A DNA stretch of 64,000 bases. Origin: Euonymus europaeus (taxonomy: Eukaryota > Streptophyta > Magnoliopsida > Celastrales > Celastraceae). Numbering within the stretch: position 1 is the first letter of the stretch; every line of letters begins with the position of its first letter. The position numbers and the translations under genes are program-made. Location: positions 1,810,501 through 1,874,500 of the forward strand of contig OY756965.1 in the NCBI GenBank assembly GCA_963580455.1. Reading direction: 5' to 3'. The notes under the pieces were generated by a model. It saw only the letters and a program-made list of their open reading frames with translations, had not been told where the DNA came from and did no database searches. Below, one piece after another: positions 11,339 through 23,048 of the stretch.

Positions 11339-14300
11339 ATGCGCTCCGCCGCCACCATCGCCGCATCTTCTTTTTTCTTCATCGTGTGTTTCTTGTTTCT
11401 CTCCTTCGCATCCCTTCCATTACCCTGCGCTTCCAATCCCAGTCGTCGGATCCTTCATCAGCCATTCGTCCCTTTAGATACTTTCCCTCCATCTCTGCCT
11501 CCTTCACCATCCCCACCCGTCCCACCCTCCACTACCACCAACACCAACACCAACACCACCACAACTCCCAAATTCCCTTCTTCCTCTTCTGCCCCTCCCG
11601 GTACTCCATTTTTTCCCACCTTCCCTTCCCCTCCTCCTCCTCCCTCTCCAATCGCGTTTGCATCTTTTCCGGCTAACATCTCCTCTCTCATCCTTCCAAA
11701 TTCCCCGAAACCTCACTCCAATTCTTCTAAACTCCTTGCGGTCACCGCCGCTGCTGTAATCTCGGCCGTCATTGTTGTGGGGATTATTGTCTTGTACTAC
11801 TGCCGCCGGAGGTTTCAGAACCGTAAATACGTCGATGATGATAAAGGCTATAGATCATCAGATAATAATACTCGAAGGCACAGTACGCAGAATGCGGAGG
11901 CCAGAAGTAGTACTGCTCCTAAACTAAGAACCAATTCAACGAGCTCCGAGTTTCTCTATCTTGGCACTCTAGTCGACTCCACTTGCATCAACGACAGCTC
12001 TAATGTTGCGATGGATCCTCGGAAACTGGATTCTCCGGAGCTTCGGCCGCTTCCGCCGTTGAATAAGCAAGGTTCCAGGCAGAATTGCGGGAATGGAGAG
12101 GTGGAGTCGACTACTGGGGACGAGGAGGAGTTCTACTCGCCGAGAGAGTCTCTCGGTGGCCGGGATAGCTCGAGTGGGGCTGGATCCAGGTCAAGAAGAG
12201 TGTTTGCAGACGTAGCCGGAGCAGATTTTGGAAGGATTAGCAGCGATTCGAGCTCTTGCTCGTGTTCATCTTCGTCTGCGGGGTCTCCATCGCGCTCCAT
12301 TAGTATTTCACCTCCAGTTAGCTTGAGCCCACAACCGAAATTGCCGGAAACTGTGACGGTACAGAGTCCTTCTCCACCTCGGCCACCACCGCCTCCATCA
12401 TTTCATGGAGTGGTATTGAGTGGGGATAGAAGTTCTCCTTCGCTGTCTATGGTTTCTTCCTCGCCAGACAGAGCCCATGTCGGGAATACACATGCATCAA
12501 GGAGACAATCCGATGCATCGGATCAAAATTCAGGGTCTGATTCATTGGCATCTCTTGGATTCTCGAAGGTTTCGAATCCAAATGTGCGGTCTCCTTCACT
12601 GTCCCCTGCGAGAATAGATAACGAAATTAATCGAAATATACAGTCTCTCTCATTGTCTTCGGCTTCTACATCACCGGACAGAAGTTGGGCTGCATCGCCT
12701 AGAATGTCCAATGTTTTTAATCCGAATGTTCGGTCTCCTTCACTATCTTCAGCATCTACTTCGCCCGATAGATGTTTGGAGAAAAAGCTTGTCGCAACTC
12801 CGAGATTATCAAACAATTCACTCCCTTCAACTTCATCTTCTTCATCTTCGTCTTCTCCGGAGCCTGTTCTGAAGAAAAGCCCAGCATTGAATGTGAAAAT
12901 TAGGAGTGCTTTAGAGTTGCCTAATTCAGTAGTAACACCTCCACCGCCGCCGCCTCCTCCTCCGCCACCACAAAGACCCTGGGAATCTCCTGTTGAGCCA
13001 ACACCAACTGGGAAACCGATCTCGAAGCCACCATCTCTTATACCACCTTCGAGACCTTTTGTGTTGCAGAGCACAACTAAGATTTCCCCAGTGGAGTTGC
13101 CGCCAAGTTATAAAGCCATGGAGAATATAGAGGAGACTCCCAAACCGAAGTTAAAGCCATTACATTGGGACAAGGTGAGAGCAAGCTCTGATCGTGAGAT
13201 GGTGTGGGATCAACTGAGATCAAGCTCCTTCAAGTAAAATTCTGTACTCAAAACTCATGAATCTAATCTTTTCCGGGCACTTTTTTGTATCCATTTTATG
13301 ACAGTTTCTATAATTGCTCGCATTCTGTAATGGTTGAATGGTGTGCTTTGAGTAAGCTTGTAGCATCTGTTGATTTGCAGGTTGAATGAGGAAATGATTG
13401 AAACCTTGTTTGTTAACAAACCTACTCCCAAACCAAAGCAAACGACTCCAGGATCAGTTCTTCCCTCACCCAACCAAGAGAACCGAGTTCTTGATCCCAA
13501 AAAGTCCCAGAATATTGCAATTTTGTTAAGAGCCATCAATGTAACCGTTGAAGAAGTTTGTGATGCCCTTTTAGAAGGTAATTATTTACTTATTTCTTCC
13601 AAACATATTCCAAGAGATTTTATCAGTTTTCTGGTGTAATTGAGTGACTTTGATAGTTCTAAGTTGATAGATTTTACTGCGGTTCATTTCATGCCATGGA
13701 TTCAATGCTAGAAATAAATTCAAGATGTATTAATTATGGGTGCCCTCCTGCTATTGGCTTAGCGGCAGTAAATACATTGCAAATTCATGTAACTTCTGAC
13801 TAGAAGGGAATCCCTCGTGTTAAAACTACTGGGTGATGATTAATTATTAACTTTAGTTGCTGCGGATAATGTCCAAAACCGGGGCAGATTTTTATTTCTT
13901 TTAGGAATTGTACTTCCACGTATCTCTTCGTCTTACATCAGCTTATACTTGCATAATGATCTGATGCCTGAGTTATATAGTTTAGAATCTTCTTTCAGTA
14001 GCAAACACAGGCTGTTCTGCAATTCCAATCAAGCATGCATTAAGGCTTGTTAATACTGAACTTGTCACTAACCTACTCTTTTTTTTTTTTTTTTTTCGAA
14101 TGGTACCCTTATCTTGTTTTGAAATCTTGCTCCGGAGTCTAGTGTTTTTCCCGCGCAAGATATATAAATTGTTTGGAATCTGGCTCATTCAATAAACTGA
14201 CATGTTCATCCTAAATGATTATCATAACAAATCAGGCCTCAAATCGGTTCTTTCAAACAAAGACATCCATTTTTGACATAAATCTTTGCCTACAGGTAAT

Positions 14301-15792
14301 GCAGACATGCTTGGTAGTGAACTTCTTGAAAGTCTGTTGAAGATGGCTCCAACCAAAGAAGAGGAACGCAAGTTGAAGGAGTACAAAGAAGATTCTCCGA
14401 CCAAAATTGGCCATGCTGAGAAATTTTTGAAGGCACTACTTGATATACCTTTTGCATTTAGAAGGGTGGATGCAATGCTTTACATAGCTAATTTTGAATC
14501 CGAGATTGAGTACCTCAAAAAGTCTTTTGAAACACTTGAGGTACATCAAGCCATTCCTTTCTTTTTCTATCCGTCACCCTTGCACTTTCTTTTCTATGTG
14601 GAGTGTTGATTGTTGATTGTTGATTGCTTGTGTTTATGTGTTTGTGCTATAATATTATTTATTTAGCTATTATTTTTTCTCGAAACTTCACAATTTGCAA
14701 ACAGTTATTGTTACCTTGTATGTTTTGAAGCTGTTTAGACAGTTTGTCATGTTTTGCTTTGAACTTGGGATAAACTATATGCTGAGTTTCTTAAACTAGT
14801 TCTTGTCTGCTAAGGGATCAACCCCTTTGCTTGCCATGGCATGATGGCACTAAAGCTTAAAACTCTGTGCATTGGCTCTCTATGTTTCCGTAGTCTAGTG
14901 AGGCTGGATAGATTGTTTCAGGCAGATCTGATGTGGCATTTTAAAATTCTTATAGGCTGCCTGTGAAGAATTGAGAAGTAGTCGGATGTTCTTGAAGCTT
15001 CTGGAAGCTGTGCTTAAGACAGGGAATCGCATGAATGTGGGGACTAACCGTGGTGATGCACAGGCCTTCAAGCTGGACACACTCCATAAGCTTGTTGATG
15101 TCAAGGGTGCAGATGGGAAAACCACGCTATTGCATTTTGTTGTTCAGGAAATTATAAGAACCGAAGGTGCTCGTCTTTCTGGGACCAATCCAACTCCGAG
15201 CTCCACATTGAGCGAAGATGCAAAGTGTCGGAAGCTCGGCTTGCAAGTTGTTTCTGGTCTAAGTTCAGAGCTCACAAATGTGAAGAAAGCTGCTGCTATG
15301 GATTCTGATGTGCTTAGCAGCGAGGTATGCAAACTTTCTAGAGGCGTCGAGAATATCAACCAAGTTGTCCAGTTAAACAGAACTATAGGGTCGGATGAAA
15401 GCACTAAGAAGTTTTTGGACTCGATGAGCAGATTCATGAAAATGGCTGAAGAGGAGATCATAAGGATTCAGGCGCAAGAAAGTGTTGCTATGTCTCTGGT
15501 AAAGGAGATCACAGAGTACTTCCATGGGAACTCAGCAAAGGAAGAAGCTCACCCATTCAGAATCTTTACTGTGGTAAGAGACTTTCTGACGATTCTCGAT
15601 AGGGTCTGTAAAGAAGTTGGGATGATAAATGAGAGAACTATTGTCAGTTCTGCCCACAAATTTCCAGTTCCAGTGAATCCTATGATGCCACAAGTTTTTC
15701 CAGTAAATCCCACACTCCCACAAGCATTTCCCGGATACCATGCAAGGCAGCAGCAATACAATTCCTCTGATGATGAAGGTGCATCTGCTTAG
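11339..15792 (+). CDS. Class I formin (FH1/FH2), formin-like protein 1 type
   Basis: A plasma-membrane actin nucleator that caps and elongates filaments and, in class I formins, contacts the cell wall. Exons are 11339-13233, 13381-13577, 14296-14540 and 14956-15792, joining in frame to 1057 aa. Visible order: signal peptide (~1-32), Pro/Ser/Thr-rich extracellular segment, one membrane helix (~131-154, [20 protein letters not shown]) with an Arg-rich stop-transfer, a long Ser-rich juxtamembrane region, the FH1 poly-Pro run (11 Pro near residue 540), then FH2 from [14 protein letters not shown] (~600) to ~1010. The actin-binding core [20 protein letters not shown] is intact. The C-tail ends SSDDEGASA. 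No frame damage is seen. Closest plant group is FH1/FH2; exact orthology is not resolved here. Confidence 0.95.
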
Positions 15793-16226
15793 CGTCTGTG
15801 AGTTGACCCCAGGTTGGGGCCTGCTGATGCTGCCAAAGTGGTTACAGGCATACAGCTGGTTTAGCTTATCTGGATTCCGGGCTAGCCTCCCATGTTAGTG
15901 TAACTTAGTAATATTTTCAATTTCTTTTTTGTATAAATCATTGTAAAAGGATTTGGAATTTTGTAGTATAGATAATATATATATATAGGGGGAGAAATCT
16001 TGTCATGGAAAGGCAAGTCTGCTGAATTGGGTGTATGTAACATGTCGATGGTACAGAATGTACAAAACTATAAATCAAGGGCCCTAAATATTCATTTTGT
16101 ATCTTTCTTTTTCTTCAAAGAAGAGAATACTTATTAAACAAGTGAGATAGACAAAGGATTAGGGATAGAGTTGGGCCTGTCTGAGGCCCAAAAAAGTTAA
16201 AACCATATGACAAAAATAGCTTCCGT
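15793..16226 (+). other. Formin 3' UTR and spacer
   Basis: AT-rich 3' flank after the formin stop, with an ATATATATATATA tract near 15976. No further gene is seen before the tRNA. Confidence 0.5.
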
Positions 16227-16299
16227 CGCCCACCGTGGGGCTCGAACCCACGACCACAAGGTTAAGAGCCTTGCGCTCTACCAACTGAGCTAGACGGGC
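16227..16299 (-). tRNA. tRNA-Lys (anticodon CTT)
   Basis: The minus strand folds as a complete 73-nt cloverleaf. The acceptor strand GCCCGTC pairs with GGTGGGC (two G-U wobbles), the D arm contains AGCTCAGTTGGTAGAGC, the anticodon loop is CTCTTAA with CTT, and the T arm contains GGTTCGAGCCCC. There is no intron. It is a standard nuclear eukaryotic tRNA with A-box and B-box promoter sequence intact, so likely functional. It decodes AAG. Confidence 0.95.
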
Positions 16300-17236
16300 C
16301 TGTTGGTTTGTCTAGAGAAATGACCTTGTCAAACTTAAACATAAGGCTTGTCCCCGACCAAACAATAAAACCCATTGACGAAGAATGTTGATTTCAATGG
16401 AATTTAGAAATGTTGTCTTTGGCATTCAGTGGAGTCAAGAGAATCCATGGACCAAGTGGCTGTTAATGGCATCAAGCAAGCTCTTTGGTCTCCGTTGATT
16501 TACGTCGACCTTCTTATCGTCTGTTTGTAAGTAAATTTCTAATCTCAATACTTAATAAAATATGAATGTTTTTGTCTATATATCCATCCACCAGAGGACA
16601 GCCTGGCTGTTTTTGAATTCAGCTTTATTAATCTGACCTGGTCTGTCTTGGTTTGGAATAAATAAGGTTATTGCGCCGAATTTCACTTTGTATCAAGTGG
16701 CACAACAGATGTTTGATAGTTTGTTCTGCCGGATTGGAAACAAGTTGGTTTTTTCATTGTTGGGTTCTTATTGTTTGATAGTTTGTCTTCATTCTTCATT
16801 GATATTATTAAATACGCCCAATTAAAATTCTAAAATCATCCATCAACCTGGAGTGAAGTTTCTCTGCATTGTGTTGATAATAACGACACCCTGTTGGAAA
16901 TGAGAAATATAAACAAAAGTGGGTAAGTTTTGATTCTTCTTGCCTGCTATTTAATTAAATAGTCCACATCCAAATACAGCTAAGAAGTTTTATTGCAAGT
17001 AACGTTAGAGAAGGCAAAAGGGACGTTTTTTGATAAATACATTTGATTTGATGTTCTTAAGGTTCTGTAGGTAGGCCTGCACCTACAAGTGCTTGTAGCT
17101 CCATCTCCATTAATACTTTTGATTCTCACTCAATCTATGTCTCTCAGTCTCTCCCTGTGTTCATTTAAGCCACTTCATCGCCCTATTGGATCCCAAAATC
17201 TATTAAAACATTTACTAGTTCTGTTACTCCTCTGTC
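16300..17236 (+). promoter_or_regulatory. Upstream region of the lectin receptor kinase
   Basis: About 940 bp between the tRNA and the receptor kinase. No gene is recognised. Short frames at 17089-17316 overlap the true start in another frame and are not used. No confident TATA box was located. Confidence 0.35.
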
Positions 17237-19311
17237 ATGTCTGTTATCATCATCTTTTTTCTATTAATATGGGTCCTTCATTCCACAGGCCTGTCTTTCG
17301 ACTATGCAAGTTTTGACTTTAATGATCATGAAATACGGTGCGAAGGTGGTGCTACTTTTGTAGAATCAGCCATCCAACTCACACCAAACCAAGTTTCGAC
17401 TACAGGACATGCTAGATGGGTAGAACCCGTGCATCTTTGGGACAAGGCCACCGGAAGTCTCGCAGACTTCACAACCAACTTCTCCTTTGCCATTGATTCC
17501 TTGAACAATGCGTCGAATGCCGATGGAATAGCTTTCTTTATGGCTCCTCTTACTTACCATATGCCAGTGGATGTAGATGGTGCTGGAATTGGTCTTGCGA
17601 GCGGGGACGATAAATTCGACTCATCTACTAATCCATTTGTCGCGGTGGAATTTGACACCTTTCGTAATATATGGGATCAAGATAATGATCATGTGGGTAT
17701 AAATATCAACTCTGTTAAGTCCATGGAGAGCACGGCATGGTATAGTAGTCCTATGGATGGGAAATTAATGAATGCTTGGATAACTTACAATTCTACTAGA
17801 AAAAATATAAGTGTGTTCTTCACTGGAATTAAAGATGGTGTGTTCTTAAAGCAGGAGCTTCATTATGAAATTGATCTTAGAGATCACCTTCCAGAGTGGG
17901 TTAACATCGGCTTTTCTTCTGCAACAGGGATATACTCTGAATTTCACCTTCTTCACTCTTGGCACTTCAGTTCAAATTTGCAAATCAACACTCCTTCACC
18001 TGCCATGCCTAGCATCAGTCCCGGTGAAAGAGTAAAATGGTATTACATTGGTGGTGCTGTTTTATTGGGGGTGGTTTTAATTTTGACATTTATTTGCATC
18101 TGCAAGAATAGAATTTTTCATATCAAGAACTTGTTCTTGCAACTGATTAAGAACTTGAAGAAGGAAGAGAGATCATCTGCAGATTCTTCCAGGGATGCTG
18201 AATTTCAAAAGCTCGCCGGTGCTAAGAGGATTGTATATTCAGTATTGGCTCGTGCCACCAATAACTTTGCACCCCAAAGGTTGCTTGGGGAGGGAGCATC
18301 TGGTGCTGTATATAAAGGTTATTTGAATGGTGAGGATATTGCGGTTAAAAAGTTCAAAAGAAATTCAGGGCAGGAAATTACAGACTATGAATCTGAAGCC
18401 AAGGTAATTTGCCAGTTGAGGCATAGACATTTGGTGAAACTTATTGGCTGGTGCCATGAAGGCACAGAATACTTGCTTGCTTATGAGTACATTCCTAATG
18501 GTACTCTCGAATCACATCTTTTCAATCAGCCAAGTATCTTATCATGTGAAAACAGATACAAGATCTGTAGAGAAATATGCTCTTCTATACATTACTTACA
18601 TGAAGAAAATGAAAAATGCGTGCTACATAGAGATATTAAGCTAAGCAACATAATGTTGAAATCAAATCTAGAAGCAAAGTTGGGAGACTTTGGTCTAGCC
18701 AGATTTGTTGAACATGAAAACGGCTCAAGAATTACAGCAGCTGCTGGCACCTTTGGATATATGCCTCCTGAATATTTTCAAACAGCCACAGCCACAGCCA
18801 CCAGGGAGGTGGATATCTTCAGCTTTGGAGTTGTAGCCTTGGAGCTTGCTTGCGGAAAAAGGCCAATTATATCACTTGCTGACAGAAGAGAGGTATCTAT
18901 ACTTTCTTTACTTATTAGTCATCTCTCATTTTTCATACTAATTTTTTTCTTTCATGTATTTGTTTATGCACCAAGGTTCCCATAAGAGAATGGGTTTCAG
19001 AATTTGAACAAAACGGGCGGCTTCTTGAAGCAGCCGATGATCGTCTAGGGAGAAACTTTGATGAGTACCAAATGAGACGGTTGTTGGATGTTGGTCTCAA
19101 ATGTGCAAATCCAGACTCCGCTTCTCGGCCATCAATAAGAGAAGTACTTGATTCGCTGCCGCCCTTGCAGTCTACTTTATTCTGGTCTGTACTTTCAGAC
19201 ATAAAGCTTTATTTTACTGCAACATTTGGAGGAAGCCAAAGCAGAAATCCAAGCCGTGTTGATTCATCCCAGTTTGCTTCTTCAGCCTCCCTTGCCCGCT
19301 ATGGTTCTTGA
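17237..19311 (+). CDS. L-type lectin-domain receptor kinase (LecRK class IX-like)
   Basis: A plasma-membrane receptor kinase that typically senses extracellular cues in plant immunity. Exons 17237-18892 and 18976-19311 join in phase 0 to 663 aa; most LecRKs are intronless, so the 83-bp intron late in the kinase domain is notable. Layout: signal peptide (~1-20), legume-lectin domain (~20-255) with the metal/sugar-binding stretch VAVEFDTFRNIWDQDNDHVG, one membrane helix (~267-288), then kinase (~342-620). Catalytic residues are present: glycine loop GEGASGAVYKG, Lys in IAVKKF, HRDIKLSN, DFG and the PPE form of the APE motif. The C-tail is Ser-rich. The start is the first ATG giving a signal peptide. 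No damage is seen. The class IX assignment is by general resemblance only. Confidence 0.93.
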
Positions 19312-19732
19312 ATCCTATAATTGTCAATTTTGTTGCGTCTGCTGGCATGAGGATTTTATGTTCTGTATAGTCAAGTGTGGTCTATATTAGGAATTAACCT
19401 TCGCAAATAACAGCGAATACTAGAGAGATTAAAGAAGAAAACGATAGAAATAAGAAGATTTTTACGCGATTCATCCAATACAAGCTACGTGCATGAGAGT
19501 GGCCGTAGTTTTTACCATGTCAAGAAAGTGATACAATGAGGTTTCGGATAATTAAAAGTGAGGGCTATTGGGAAATGTGAATTTGTTGATGTATTTTGCC
19601 GATCTGGTTGGGTAAATGACTTGAGTTTTGGATAATAGATGTGAAATTCAATATTAGTTTAGGATAGCATGGATGAATGAATGAAATATTAATGGCTTGA
19701 CTTTTTGATAATGGAAAAATTGTATGGATGTA
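19312..19732. other. 3' flank of the receptor kinase
   Basis: AT-rich DNA with no recognised feature other than the presumed 3' UTR of the preceding gene. Confidence 0.4.
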
Positions 19733-20362
19733 GGCTCCGTTTGTTTGGCGGAAAACAAACATCTCATGAAAAAGAAAAAACATATCATGTAAAAATAACT
19801 AATTTCTAGTATTTGGATAAAAAAATTACTAATATTTTTCATTGTTTGTTTGAAATTAAAATTTTGAAATACAATATTTTTTATTATGTTGACCAACAAA
19901 TGTGTGTGTATGTTTCGTGTGAATATACATGAATTCATATTCATATATATAGAATATTGACAGTAATGAAAATTCTTTAGAACAAATCGTTTTTTATTGT
20001 TAAATGTCTTTTATTGTGTGTATACATACACACACACATATATATATATATGTATATATATAATACATATATGTTTATATGTACGCGAAACACAATCTAA
20101 ATTAACTTGGTTAAAGTATTACGAGTCATAAATGTGCATTGGGTTAAAAATATGTGACTCAATATGTTCACATCCATGCTCATAGTTTTGGGAAAAACAA
20201 CATTCCAAAGTTGGGAAGGGAAGTTGTTTTCCATTTTTAAAGTCTTAAAATTGAGTTGATTATATAACATTTTCAACTTACTATTTTTATTTTTCATCCC
20301 CAAACACCATAAAATGAGGAAAATATTTTTCAAAAATTGATTTTCCGTCAAACAAACGGAGC
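19733..20362. mobile_element. 630-bp MITE with GGCTCCGTTTGTTTGG termini
   Basis: The left end GGCTCCGTTTGTTTGGCGG is an inverted match to the right end (TTTTCCGTCAAACAAACGGA, then GC), a clear terminal inverted repeat of ~22 bp. The interior is AT-rich, with CA/TA microsatellites at ~20020-20070, and carries no transposase. I could not find an exact target-site duplication, so the superfamily is open (hAT or Harbinger-like). Confidence 0.75.
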
Positions 20363-20818
20363 AGTAGTTGTATTAGACGACGTGTTATACTGATAAGTAT
20401 GAGAGAACATTTTTTGAGTAATAGAAATGAGATCTAATTGAAAAAATAACGGGAGCCATTATAGTAGAACCATTGTGGTTGCCCTAAATAGTCTTTAAGC
20501 TGACGGGCACATGCTTATGATACCGAAACTGCCCCTCGGCATTGTTCCGCTTCCACGTCAGCCCTCGGCCGTCTCAGACCCATCTAGAACATGACCAGGC
20601 TCTACACAATCTATCAGTCTAGCAATGTAGTGCCTTGGAACTTCATCAAAAATTTTATATTTTTGAAAAACTCTAAAGTCTTTCATTGTTTTTCCTAAAA
20701 ATATATATATACATGAGATTATTTGGACCACTGTATTTGATCCTGATCCAGATGACTCATCCCTAGGCTGTATCTTCGAATCAAGAGATCCCAACAAAAT
20801 GTTCTTATTTAGCTGGCA
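20363..20818. other. Unassigned spacer
   Basis: Contains an isolated MITE-end motif (ACCATTGTGGTTGCCC at 20470-20485) from the family found at 24588, probably a deleted copy. A 90-aa minus-strand frame (20558-20830) overlaps this spacer and is not recognised; the surrounding DNA gives no support for calling it a gene. Confidence 0.4.
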
Positions 20819-21103
20819 GTGGGCAAACACAATGTTGAATTTATTTTTGGCTTACCTCTATTAAATAAAAAGTAATTTCGCATATTGATCTATATCAACA
20901 AAATATGTATTATGATATGATCACATTAACAAAATACATTTTTTAATATAATTTTTCTCTTTTCTATTAATCAAGTCATTAATATTTCATTCCTTTATTA
21001 TTATTTTTTGCTAAAATATTGGGTTTCATCTTTATCACACAAAAGTCAAGTCACATCAGTAAAACACATATCACAATATAATCATATCAGTAAAAACACA
21101 TAG

Positions 21104-21770
21104 GAAATGGATGTTGACACTTAAATATTTGGTAGAGAGATCTTGTTAACCTCGTTTTCTGTGTAAACAATTTTAAAATCAAATCAAATTCAAATTTAAG
21201 CAATCATTATAGTTAAATATATATTATATCATGTTTGCTCTTCTAAATGAACTATCAACGTAAACAACATGAGCAATTTTAGATTTTAATTTGAGTGGAG
21301 AATCAAGAATCTTATAGCTTTTTCTTTGGTTTTTTTTCCCTTTTATAAGGAGTATTTTTTTTTATATGCAAAGTCTTTTTTTCCCCTTTTACTAGCTACT
21401 TAGAAAGAACGTAAACCGTATAAATAGACAAATAATAATTACAAAGATTGATAATTGTTTGATATAACATAAAAACTCTACATATAAAAAACAAAAAGTA
21501 ACCACATAAATAGACAAGTAATAATCACAAAGGTCGAAAATTGTTTGATATAACATAAAAACTCTGCATGTAAAAAACATAAAGTAATCATTGTAAAAGG
21601 GGAAAAAATAAAAGAAAAAACTTTAAGATTCCTAAGGCAAACATGGTAAAAGATATATTTAATTACAATGATTGCTTAGATTTGAATTTTGTTTGATTTT
21701 AAAATTGTTTACACAAAAAATGAGGTTAACAAGATCTCTCTACCAAATATTGAGATGTCAATACCCATTC
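21104..21770. mobile_element. Foldback-type element with ~135-200 bp inverted arms
   Basis: The left arm (from 21104) and right arm (to 21770) are inverted copies of one another over at least 135 bp with few mismatches. Shared strings include ATTTGGTAGAGAGATCTTGT and GTGTAAACAATTTTAAAATC. The centre holds a tandem repeat. There is no coding capacity. It sits inside MITE copy C1, so it inserted later. An exact target duplication was not found. Confidence 0.75.
21421..21592. repeat. Tandem duplication, 86-bp unit x2
   Basis: Two adjacent 86-bp units start with TAAATAGACAA at 21421 and 21507 and share GTTTGATATAACATAAAAAC. They form the loop region of the foldback element. Confidence 0.85.
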
Positions 21771-21909
21771 TCAAAACACATATTCTCATTCAACATCCCC
21801 TCTTTATTAACTTATCTTCATTGCAAATGTTAATGTTTAGATTTTACTTACCTTTACCAATATAATACAATTGTCGAATTGAGAAAATGTTCTTACAAAT
21901 TGGTACTAA

Positions 21910-22919
21910 GAGCAACCAAAATATATATTTTGAGTCACATTTCTATTATACAAAATTCAAATCGCACACATTTTTTTAATATAATCATATCAGCAAAACA
22001 TGTATCTCAATCCAAAATAGTCATATCAGCAAAATAAGTCTTTCAATACACCTACATCAACAAAACACAAATCATTTTTTTTCCTAATTTTAGTCAAGTC
22101 AACAACTTTCATATTATCTCTATCAAATTTACACCAAAATGAGTTCCGCCTATATTACAAAAAGTCAAGTCACATATGCATCCACATCTAGGGATGACAA
22201 AAAAACCTGATCCGTGCACTATCTGGAGGGTATCCGATCCGTTTAAAATCCGAAAATCGATCTTATAGAGTTTGGAAACGATTTTGATTTTTATTTTCAA
22301 ATCCGTCACGGTTTTGGTATTTGATGCCGGGTTTAGGATACCCGAACCGATTAATAAATGGTTAGGGTACTCGAACCAAAATTGAACCAAAACTGTACCC
22401 ATAACCATAACCAACCTGGCCCGACCCAACCCTTAATTTGAAGATAAATTCTTAAAAATATAGTATATATGTTAGAGAAAGGATTCAAACCTTACACATG
22501 TATACAAAACTAAATCACTTAGCCATTAATCCAATTGTTTGATTTTTTGTTATAGACTTTCATAATTTGTAAATATATATTGAGTGTTTGGAAACATTAT
22601 CCAATCAATTACGAAAGAAATTGAAAAAGTTAAACGGTAAATGGGTACCTAGCGATAAACGGTTATGGAAAGGTTCCGGTTTTAAAAATCTAAATGATTT
22701 TTTAAACGGTTTTGGTATAGGGTACATTAAACAGTAACGATTTTGGTATTTCTTAAATGAAAGAATACCCGATCCGTTGTCATCTCTATCCACATCACCA
22801 AAACATATATTTCAATATGGCTACATTAACAAAATATATTTTAAAATAGTCACGTAAATAAAAACACAAATTTCTACATAATTTGTCGATTGAGTAAAAT
22901 GCAACAACTATGATTGCTC
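21910..22919. mobile_element. Harbinger-like MITE, copy C2 (interrupted)
   Basis: Ends are GAGCAACCAAAAT and CAACTATGATTGCTC, flanked on both sides by TAA (21907-21909 and 22920-22922), as expected for PIF/Harbinger-type insertion. It is interrupted by the hAT-like element at 22189-22788; removing that and its target duplication leaves 402 bp, matching the ~386-bp copy at 52704. It ends ~130 bp upstream of the UGT start codon and so lies in that gene's promoter. Confidence 0.7.
22189..22788. mobile_element. 600-bp hAT-like MITE with 8-bp target duplication
   Basis: Termini TAGGGATGACAA and TTGTCATCTCTA form a 12-bp inverted repeat with one mismatch. The flanks are an exact 8-bp duplication TCCACATC (22181-22188 and 22789-22796). 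The 8-bp duplication and TA-starting ends point to hAT. No transposase is present. A related 778-bp copy lies at 53217-53994. Confidence 0.88.
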
Positions 22920-23048
22920 TAAAGTTAGTTTCTTCCTTACCTTTGTAATGATTATAGAATAGTACAAATTAGCTCTATAAATTCCCGTCCAAGTGAAACA
23001 GATAGGGAGAGAGAGTTGTTGCAGAGACTGTACGAGAAAAAAAAAGAA

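Larger units (their letters stand above)
20819..21832. mobile_element. Harbinger-like MITE, copy C1 (interrupted)
   Basis: The left end GTGGGCAAACACAATG and right end TTCATTGCAAATGTTAATG are imperfect inverted repeats. Internal motifs AAAAGTCAAGTCACATC and ATCATATCAGTAAAAACACA match the other copies. It is split by the foldback element at 21104-21770; without that insert it would be ~350 bp, close to the ~390-400 bp of intact copies. Confidence 0.6.

Noticed and set aside
12523..13074. 183-codon minus-strand frame
   Set aside because: Shadow of the formin Ser/Pro-rich region; the poly-Gly run is the reverse of the FH1 poly-Pro.
17089..17316. Upstream frame with ATG before the lectin receptor kinase
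   Set aside because: It is in a different frame; the ATG at 17237 gives the signal peptide and lectin domain.
20558..20830. 90-codon minus-strand frame
   Set aside because: Partly plausible composition but no recognised family and no flanking gene structure.
22189..22788. Possible SINE
   Set aside because: Terminal inverted repeats and an 8-bp duplication fit a hAT-like DNA element; no pol III boxes or poly-A tail were seen.
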